Of a stretch of DNA of 5,557 bases, positions 1-4,553 are shown in pieces. Each line of letters begins with the position of its first letter. Position 1 is the first letter of the stretch. The translations under genes were made by a program, and so were the position numbers. The notes below the pieces were generated by a model that searched no databases, had not been told where the DNA came from, and worked only from the letters and a program-made list of their open reading frames with translations. This DNA is from Ktedonobacter sp. Lineage in GTDB: Bacteria; Chloroflexota; Ktedonobacteria; Ktedonobacterales; Ktedonobacteraceae. The DNA lies in the NCBI GenBank assembly GCA_003450555.1, contig DMFQ01000396.1:233-5789 (forward strand). Reading direction: 5' to 3'.

Positions 1-9
1 GGAACACCT

Positions 10-23
10 ACGGGATACCCCGT
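10..23 (+). terminator. Small hairpin in the leader, possible end of an upstream transcript
   Basis: ACGGG at 10-14 and CCCGT at 19-23 form a 5-bp perfect stem with a 4-base loop. A pyrimidine-rich stretch follows (TTCTCCCTTTT, 23-33). It could be a weak terminator of a gene lying before the window. The stem is short and the T-run is interrupted by C, so this is only a possibility. No convincing -35/-10 pair was found in 1-59, so the promoter of the next gene may lie upstream of the window. Confidence 0.22.
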
Positions 24-59
24 TCTCCCTTTTCCCCAAAGGATGGAGTCTCTTTCAAT

Positions 60-67
60 AAGGAGGT
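60..67 (+). promoter_or_regulatory. Strong Shine-Dalgarno sequence of the GAF/PucR gene
   Basis: AAGGAGGT is a near-perfect match to the anti-Shine-Dalgarno complement. It is followed by AGGC and then the ATG at 72. It fixes the start of the gene that follows and suggests efficient translation of the regulator. Confidence 0.85.
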
Positions 68-71
68 AGGC

Positions 72-2096
72 ATGTCTTCCTCACATCCACACAAAGCAGT
101 TTCGGCCAATTCCAGTAGGGATGATAAGGCTGGTACAGTGAGTGTCGAGCAATTTCGTAAAGAGATGAGTGAGTTACGTACAGAGATCTCAATCAGCCGA
201 GAAGAAAATGTTTTGCTGAATGAGGTTATCTCAACGATAGGCTCGACGCTAAAGCTCGATGAAGTGCTCAGTCACCTGGTAAATATCATCGTACGCGCTA
301 CTTCTTGTCATGCCGCCTTCATCTACCTGTATAACAAAGACAAAGATCGATTGGTGCTGGCCAGTACCAGCGAACAGCATGAACACCTGGTAGGAAAGAT
401 CGCATTGGGCCTCGGCGAAGGGATTATAGGCTGGGTAGGCCTGACGCTGAAGTCTGTGATCTTGAAAGACGAGGCGATGGAAGATCCTCGCTTCCATTAC
501 TTCCCTGAATTGGAAGAGGAAAAGTTCCAATCCATTATGACGGTGCCCATCATCGGCAAAGGGCGCAACCTGATCGGCGTGATCTCTATGCACACCGTCG
601 CACCCTATGAATTTACGGAGAAACACCAGGCGTTCGTCAGTAATACGGCAACGCTGGTAGCGTCCGCTATTGAGAATGCCCAGCTCTTTGAGAATACACA
701 GCGCAAGCTTAGCATCCTTACATCCCTGGCCATCTTGAGTCAAACAATCAGTTCTGGCCTCTATCTCGACGATATGCTGCGCTCCCTGGCGACCCTGACA
801 GTACAGATTATGGAGGCCGAACTTTGCGTTATTATGTTGATGGACCAGGCGCGCGGACGTTTAACTGTACGTGCCTCATCGCCCAATCTCAATGATCGCG
901 CCTTGAATTTTCAACCTATCGAGGTTGACAAGCACATATGGGAAAAACTGCGCGAAACAAATGAAGCCTCGTACCAGAAAGATAACACGCACGGACAACG
1001 GCCCAATTTAAGTCTCACTGCGCTCGAACGACTGAACCCTCTCAAGGATTCGCAGCATAATGCGCTGCTCTCTGCTCCGCTTATCGCCGGTACTGAACAT
1101 CTTGGTTTGATAAGCTGTTACGCAAACAAAACGCGGCGCTATACTGCTGAAGATCACACCCTGCTAAGCACCATTGCTAACCAGGCGGCAATAGCGATCA
1201 AAAATAGCCACCTGGTAGATCTGTTGGCACAGAAAAATCTGGTGAAGGGCTTTTTTGACGATCTTATGCTCAGTACGTACGATTCGGAAGATTCTATGCG
1301 CCAGCGCGCGAACTTCCTGGGCTGCGACCTCGTAAAGCCTCATCTCGTAGCGTTGATTGAAATTACGCAGCTAAGTGAAGAGCGTGACGACAAAAACAAT
1401 CACCAGGCTGGAGATGCAGCGCAAGGCGGCACGCTAACGCTGCAGACGGATGAGGATCGACTGGCAGCACATAAACGCATCTGCAGCCTGATACGCCGTC
1501 GTATTCAAGACAGTTACTCTGGCTCTGTCCTCTACGAACACGAAAATATTCTTACTTGTATGCTCTGCTTGAGCAAAGATCCAGCCGGGACACGGCTCAA
1601 GACATGGTTACGCGATCTCTCGCGCCAGATGCGCAGCGAGCAGAATGTTCGCCTTTCTATTGGGGTGGGAAACCCCTGCCTCCACATCAGCGACTACCGC
1701 CGCGGCTTTGCTGAGGCCAGTGAGGCGCTACAGATGGGGCAAACCCTTAACAAGGAAGGGGGAGTTACCCACTTCAATGATCTAGGGGTCTATCGTTACC
1801 TGTATAAGATTGCGCGAATGGATGATCTGCGCGACATGTATCAGGACCAGGTGGCCCGTATCGCAAACTACGATAGTCGTAAAGGGACTGACTTGCTGGA
1901 TACGCTAGAAACATACCTTGAATGTGCGGGGAATTTGACCAAGACATCTAACCGTCTCTTTGTGCATCGCAACACGCTGATCCAGCGCTTAGAGCGATTA
2001 CAATCGCTGTGTGACATCGATCTACAAGAACGCGCCAACTGGCTGACGCTCCAGGTCGCGATCAAAGTGTACAAGTTACGCTCAAAGGAGGCATAG
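72..2096 (+). CDS. GAF-GAF-PucR (CdaR-type) transcriptional regulator
   Basis: This is a soluble 674-residue sensor-regulator that probably binds a small ligand through its GAF domains and DNA through its C-terminus. Residues 1-25 are polar linker and about 26-50 is a likely coiled coil. GAF1 spans about 52-206 and ends in the typical pattern MTVPI..GVISMH...FTEKHQAFV...ASAIENAQLFE. GAF2 spans about 215-380 (LLSAPLIAG...LGLISCY...YTAEDHTLLSTIANQAAIAI). Residues about 405-570 match the degenerate GGDEF-like domain of CdaR/PucR regulators (RANFLGCDLVKPH; LSIGVGNPCLHISDYRRGFAEASEAL) and have no catalytic GGDEF motif. A polar insertion interrupts this domain at about 434-464. The PucR helix-turn-helix lies at about 608-668, with the hallmark TSNRLFVHRNTLIQRLERL. 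Family members control sugar-acid, purine or other catabolic genes, but the ligand and targets here cannot be read from sequence. The start is set by the Shine-Dalgarno at 60-67. The gene converges on the TetR gene. Confidence 0.9.
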   Translation: MSSSHPHKAVSANSSRDDKAGTVSVEQFRKEMSELRTEISISREENVLLNEVISTIGSTLKLDEVLSHLVNIIVRATSCHAAFIYLYNKDKDRLVLASTSEQHEHLVGKIALGLGEGIIGWVGLTLKSVILKDEAMEDPRFHYFPELEEEKFQSIMTVPIIGKGRNLIGVISMHTVAPYEFTEKHQAFVSNTATLVASAIENAQLFENTQRKLSILTSLAILSQTISSGLYLDDMLRSLATLTVQIMEAELCVIMLMDQARGRLTVRASSPNLNDRALNFQPIEVDKHIWEKLRETNEASYQKDNTHGQRPNLSLTALERLNPLKDSQHNALLSAPLIAGTEHLGLISCYANKTRRYTAEDHTLLSTIANQAAIAIKNSHLVDLLAQKNLVKGFFDDLMLSTYDSEDSMRQRANFLGCDLVKPHLVALIEITQLSEERDDKNNHQAGDAAQGGTLTLQTDEDRLAAHKRICSLIRRRIQDSYSGSVLYEHENILTCMLCLSKDPAGTRLKTWLRDLSRQMRSEQNVRLSIGVGNPCLHISDYRRGFAEASEALQMGQTLNKEGGVTHFNDLGVYRYLYKIARMDDLRDMYQDQVARIANYDSRKGTDLLDTLETYLECAGNLTKTSNRLFVHRNTLIQRLERLQSLCDIDLQERANWLTLQVAIKVYKLRSKEA

Positions 2097-2109
2097 TTAA
2101 AAATCGTAA

Positions 2110-2133
2110 CGCCTACATGCCTGTACAGGCGTG
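2110..2133 (-). terminator. Inverted repeat in the convergent gap, possible terminator of the TetR gene
   Basis: GCCTGTACAGGC at 2119-2130 is a perfect palindrome. It extends to 2116-2133 with one G-T wobble and two further pairs. An alternative stem pairs CGCCT (2110-2114) with AGGCG (2127-2131). Read on the minus strand, that stem is followed six bases later by TTTTT (2103-2099), as expected for an intrinsic terminator of the TetR gene. No T-run follows on the plus strand, so termination of the PucR-type gene is less well supported. A protein-binding palindrome is the alternative reading. Confidence 0.4.
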
Positions 2134-2159
2134 CAAATTGCTGCTTCAATCTGACTATA

Positions 2160-2786
2160 TTAAACGGCGGCAATCCCTTTGAAGTAGATGCGCCCAAGCT
2201 GCTTCGCAACCTCTTCTTGCGGCATCTGACCCTCAACCATCAGGCGATCATAACTTTTGGGCGATAAGAGACTGAAAAATGCACTGACCATAACGGAGGT
2301 AGGGATGGTTGTATCGAATTCGCCAGCGGCCTTCCCCTCTTCAAGCAGACTGGTGATACGTGCGAAAAGCCGCTCCCAGGTCTCGCGCATACAGCCTTTT
2401 TTCTCAACAAAAATTCTCCGCAAATCTACGCTGTTGGATAACGAATAGAGTAATTGAAAGCGTTTGCTAAAGAAGCTCCCGTACAGCACGTCCATGATAG
2501 CCTCCATCTTCGCGCGAGCGGTCAATCCCGTAGCAATGGTCGTTTCGACCAGTTGCAGAAATTTTTCCAGATCCCGCTCGAAGAGTGCGATTACCAGGTC
2601 TTCCTTACGAGCAAAGTGAAGATAGACGGTACCCTTGGCAATGCCTACGAGCGAGGCTATCTCATCGATAGACGTTTCATGGTAGCCCTTCTCCATTAAG
2701 ACTTCTTCGGCTGCCTGGAGGATAAGGGCCTCGCGTTCCTGGCGCTGCTTCTCTTTGAGAGTACGTGGAGTTGCTGTCTGTGTCAT
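2160..2786 (-). CDS. TetR/AcrR-family transcriptional repressor
   Basis: This encodes a 208-residue TetR-family regulator, of normal length for the family. The N-terminal DNA-binding domain covers about residues 17-66. Its helix-turn-helix at about 38-64 (TSIDEIASLVGIAKGTVYLHFARKEDL) is textbook, including the G-T-x-Y-x-H-F recognition-helix signature. The rest (about 70-208) is a helical ligand and dimer domain that cannot be assigned to an inducer. The frame also opens five codons earlier with GTG at 2801, but the ATG at 2786 has a well-placed GGGAGGTC (2798-2791) and is preferred. The gene lies 141 bases behind the cation efflux gene on the same strand, but it has a promoter-like pair and a cluster of half-sites in its own leader, so autoregulation is likely. 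Such proteins usually control a transporter or lipid or drug-response gene. No such partner is evident here. Confidence 0.9.
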   Translation of the reverse strand: MTQTATPRTLKEKQRQEREALILQAAEEVLMEKGYHETSIDEIASLVGIAKGTVYLHFARKEDLVIALFERDLEKFLQLVETTIATGLTARAKMEAIMDVLYGSFFSKRFQLLYSLSNSVDLRRIFVEKKGCMRETWERLFARITSLLEEGKAAGEFDTTIPTSVMVSAFFSLLSPKSYDRLMVEGQMPQEEVAKQLGRIYFKGIAAV

Positions 2787-2790
2787 AATA

Positions 2791-2798
2791 GACCTCCC
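2791..2798 (-). promoter_or_regulatory. Ribosome binding site that decides the TetR start
   Basis: Read on the minus strand the bases are GGGAGGTC, followed by TATT and ATG at 2786. The GTG at 2801 sits just before this purine-rich motif and would place it inside the coding region, with no comparable site further upstream. The ATG at 2786 is therefore the better start. Confidence 0.75.
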
Positions 2799-2809
2799 CA
2801 CAGAGTGGA

Positions 2810-2880
2810 TGACTCAGAGTTATCTTCTGACTTTTGCCAAAATCTATGACTCACAATAATATTGTGACTCTGTAGTCATA
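2810..2880. promoter_or_regulatory. Cluster of TGACT/AGTCA half-sites, probable TetR operator region
   Basis: TGACT occurs on the plus strand at 2810, 2828, 2847 and 2865, a spacing of 18, 19 and 18 bases. An inverted AGTCA lies at 2874-2878. The last two make TGACT-N4-AGTCA (2865-2878). TATGACT at 2845-2851 mirrors AGTCATA at 2874-2880. A perfect TCACAAT-AAT-ATTGTGA repeat sits at 2851-2867. Palindromes built on TGACT/AGTCA are a common kind of TetR-family operator. The cluster lies between the predicted promoter and the TetR start codon, a suitable place for autorepression. Binding by this TetR protein is inferred. Confidence 0.6.
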
Positions 2881-2909
2881 GTTTATGTGAAAATGAGCAA
2901 AAATGTCAA
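2880..2909 (-). promoter_or_regulatory. Predicted sigma70-type promoter of the TetR gene
   Basis: On the minus strand a perfect -35 TTGACA (2909-2904) is followed, after an 18-base spacer, by TAAACT (2885-2880), a 4-of-6 match to the -10 consensus. Transcription would start near 2873, inside the half-site cluster and about 87 bases before the ATG. The spacer is slightly long and the -10 is imperfect, so this is a reasonable but unproven call. Confidence 0.5.
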
Positions 2910-2927
2910 GTGGTGCATTTCCCACCC

Positions 2928-3923
2928 CTACGAGTTATGTTTAGCTGTTAATACTTCGGGGGCGTGGTGATGACCATTGCATTTTTCTTTTGCGTCCTCC
3001 ATGCGACAATAAAGACCATTTGTCTCGCAGCACGCTCCCTGTTGATCGCTACATTCAAATTGGATGGTAGCGTGACCGATGTGGTATTTTTCACTGAGCA
3101 TAATCGTAAGGGATTGCAGGATGGGCGAGCTACCACTTGGAGGAAGATCGTTAATGAGCGTATGGCAAGAGAGGGCGTACATGCCACTGGCAATGCACCA
3201 GACATGGAGATCGTGTACGTCTTTCACTCCCTCAACATGCTTCATATCTGTGACAAGATGTGCGAGAGAGATGTCCCGGGGCACGGCCTCCAGGAGAATG
3301 TCAGTAGTCTCACGGAGAATACTCCAGGCTCCCAGAGCAATCAGCACGGCTATCCCGACCGATAATAGGGGGTCAGCCAGCGTCCAGCCCGTCAGTAGGA
3401 TGATGATGCCTGCAACTATAACGCCAACCGATGCGATCACATCACCAAAGACGTGAAGGGTCGCGGCACGTACATTGAGATTATGGCCCTCTTTTTGTAA
3501 ACCGAAACCAATAAAGAGGTTAACGATTATGCCGATGCTTGCTGAAAGAAACATAATAAGTGGCTGCACCGGTTCTGGATGTTGAAACCGCTGAAAGGCT
3601 TCCCAGCTGATCGCGGCAGCGATAATGATTAATGTGACAGCGTTGAGCAGGGCGGCGAGGATACCGACACGATGGTAGCCAAAGGTATTGCGCGCGTTGG
3701 CTGGCCTATCAGCCTGTACAGCAGCAAACCAGGCCAGACCGAGCGCGAAGATGTCGGTTACGACATGACCAGCATCAGAGAGCAGGGCCAATGAATTTGC
3801 GAGTATACCACCGACCAATTCGGCAGCCAGGATGATTATCGTTAAGAAGAAGGCGAGGCGTAACGTTTGTTTCGCCATGCCATGGGTATGATTGTGATTA
3901 TGTCCCACATGCTTGTTACTCAT
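2928..3923 (-). CDS. czcD: Cation diffusion facilitator (CzcD/ZitB-like zinc/cadmium efflux transporter)
   Basis: This 331-residue inner-membrane antiporter probably exports Zn2+, and perhaps Cd2+ or Co2+, from the cytoplasm in exchange for protons. The His-rich N-terminus has H5, H8, H10, H12 and H14. Six membrane segments lie at about 21-44, 46-70, 87-107, 122-142, 155-178 and 182-203. The transport-site pairs are both present: H53-x3-D57 in helix 2 (SDAGHVVTD) and H157-x3-D161 in helix 5 (HVFGD), the H-D/H-D arrangement of zinc-type members. The cytoplasmic domain (about 210-290) carries the expected VHDLHVW and IGHATIQFE. An unusual tail follows, with Cys at 291, 298, 299, 306 and 315 and HHH at 318-320. 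The ATG overlaps the TGA of the ArsR-type gene (ATGA), so the two are translationally coupled. AGGTG precedes the start. The subfamily is firm; the exact metal is inferred. Confidence 0.93.
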   Translation of the reverse strand: MSNKHVGHNHNHTHGMAKQTLRLAFFLTIIILAAELVGGILANSLALLSDAGHVVTDIFALGLAWFAAVQADRPANARNTFGYHRVGILAALLNAVTLIIIAAAISWEAFQRFQHPEPVQPLIMFLSASIGIIVNLFIGFGLQKEGHNLNVRAATLHVFGDVIASVGVIVAGIIILLTGWTLADPLLSVGIAVLIALGAWSILRETTDILLEAVPRDISLAHLVTDMKHVEGVKDVHDLHVWCIASGMYALSCHTLINDLPPSGSSPILQSLTIMLSEKYHIGHATIQFECSDQQGACCETNGLYCRMEDAKEKCNGHHHAPEVLTAKHNS

Positions 3924-4363
3924 GCTGGCACCTGCGTCTCTCTTTTCGCGGAGAGGAGGGACAGTTCGTTGGCATGGGTGAGGCCAATTTCAAGCAGCAA
4001 GCGAATGTGCTCGTCGACGAGCCGGTAATAGACAACGCGACCAACTTTACGCATGGCAACAACCTGCTGGTGTCGCAAGACGCGCAGTTGATGGGAGATA
4101 GTGGTATCGTCTCGTCTAAGGCCGGTGGCAAGATCGCACACGCACAATTCTCCTGTGGGAGCATTCAACAGGGCATAGAGAACCTGGAGGCGCGTGGGGT
4201 CGCTCAAGACAGAGAAGAGTGTAGCTGTACGCGCCGCTTTGTCGTGAGTTAGTTGATTGCGCCGCACCGCTACTACGTGCTCCGCGTGGATAGTCCGCTC
4301 CTGGCACATATCTTCTGAAGGAGTATCATCAAGTATTGCCGTTTTGATTGATTGAGAAGCCAT
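3920..4363 (-). CDS. ArsR/SmtB-family metal-sensing repressor, CadC-like
   Basis: This 147-residue winged-helix repressor is the first gene of the metal efflux operon and should release DNA when it binds metal. The core is recognisable: FSVLSDPTRLQVLYAL (about 50-65), the metal motif ELCVCDLA with C74 and C76, the recognition helix TTISHQLRVLRHQQVV (about 87-102) and the beta-wing MRKVGRVVYYRL. The last helix holds D117-x-H119-x10-H130-x2-E133, the same ligand order and spacing as the alpha5 regulatory zinc site of pI258 CadC (D101, H103, H114, E117). C20, H26 and H29 in the extended N-terminus might complete a CadC-like alpha3N site. CadC uses two N-terminal Cys there, whereas only one is present here. 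Zn/Cd/Pb sensing is the expected role. The ATG at 4363 has AGGAAG upstream. A later ATG (M19, 4309) is possible but has a weaker ribosome site. Confidence 0.92.
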   Translation of the reverse strand: MASQSIKTAILDDTPSEDMCQERTIHAEHVVAVRRNQLTHDKAARTATLFSVLSDPTRLQVLYALLNAPTGELCVCDLATGLRRDDTTISHQLRVLRHQQVVAMRKVGRVVYYRLVDEHIRLLLEIGLTHANELSLLSAKRETQVPA

Positions 4364-4383
4364 ACAAACTTCCTTTTTCTATT

Positions 4384-4409
4384 AATAGCTGCACATGCGT
4401 GCAACTATT
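4384..4409. promoter_or_regulatory. 12-2-12 imperfect palindrome, predicted ArsR/SmtB operator
   Basis: The left arm AATAGCTGCACA (4384-4395), the spacer TG and the right arm CGTGCAACTATT (4398-4409) are complementary at 10 of 12 positions. The 12-2-12 layout with AT-rich outer ends is the known operator form of ArsR/SmtB metal sensors. It covers roughly +2 to +28 of the predicted transcript, so a bound repressor would block initiation. Its core, TGCAC/GTGCA, differs from the usual TGAA/TTCA core. Confidence 0.75.
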
Positions 4410-4417
4410 CTGTTAAC

Positions 4418-4447
4418 ATTATAGCCCAAAGAATGGTAGTTCCGCAA
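4418..4447 (-). promoter_or_regulatory. Predicted promoter of the ArsR-CDF operon
   Basis: On the minus strand TTGCGG (4447-4442) is followed by an 18-base spacer and a perfect -10 TATAAT (4423-4418). Transcription would start near 4411, giving a leader of about 48 bases that begins at the edge of the palindrome. The perfect -10 and the adjoining operator support each other. Confidence 0.65.
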
Positions 4448-4518
4448 GTTGGCAGGGCGCGGGAACGACGAGCGATGGACGATACAGATGCTGGCGCTGA
4501 ATTATTGGTGAAACTAGC

Positions 4519-4548
4519 TTGCATACAGGTTCATTCACATGTTAGACT
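4519..4548 (+). promoter_or_regulatory. Weak promoter candidate for the divergent membrane gene, possibly leaderless
   Basis: TTGCAT (4519-4524), an 18-base spacer and TAGACT (4543-4548) match the consensus at three and four of six positions. Transcription would start at about 4554-4556, that is, at the GTG start codon itself. This would explain why no Shine-Dalgarno sequence is visible before that codon. The match is weak, and no other element was found in the rest of the 190-base divergent gap apart from the operon control sites. Confidence 0.22.
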
Positions 4549-4553
4549 AAAGC

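Noticed and set aside
249..743. Open minus-strand frame of 164 codons inside the GAF/PucR gene
   Set aside because: It lies wholly opposite a confidently assigned coding region, has no recognisable domain and has no ribosome site. It is a shadow of the real gene.
2084..2091. AAAGGAGG just before the stop codon of the GAF/PucR gene, suggesting a coupled downstream gene
   Set aside because: It is explained by the codons for the final Lys-Glu-Ala. The next downstream ATG (2117) gives only a 21-codon frame running into the convergent TetR gene, so no real gene follows.
2911..2927. Short GGTG/CACC stem after the CDF stop, followed by T-rich minus-strand sequence, as an operon terminator
   Set aside because: The stem has only four pairs, and the T-run belongs to the spacer of the predicted TetR promoter. 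It is too weak to annotate.
2964..3456. Two overlapping plus-strand frames opposite the CDF gene
   Set aside because: They mirror the C-terminal half of a clear transporter gene, and their predicted proteins show no family features.
4411..4418. TGTTAACA palindrome next to the operon -10
   Set aside because: It is only eight bases and AT-rich, overlaps the -10, and is readily expected by chance beside the far better 12-2-12 repeat.
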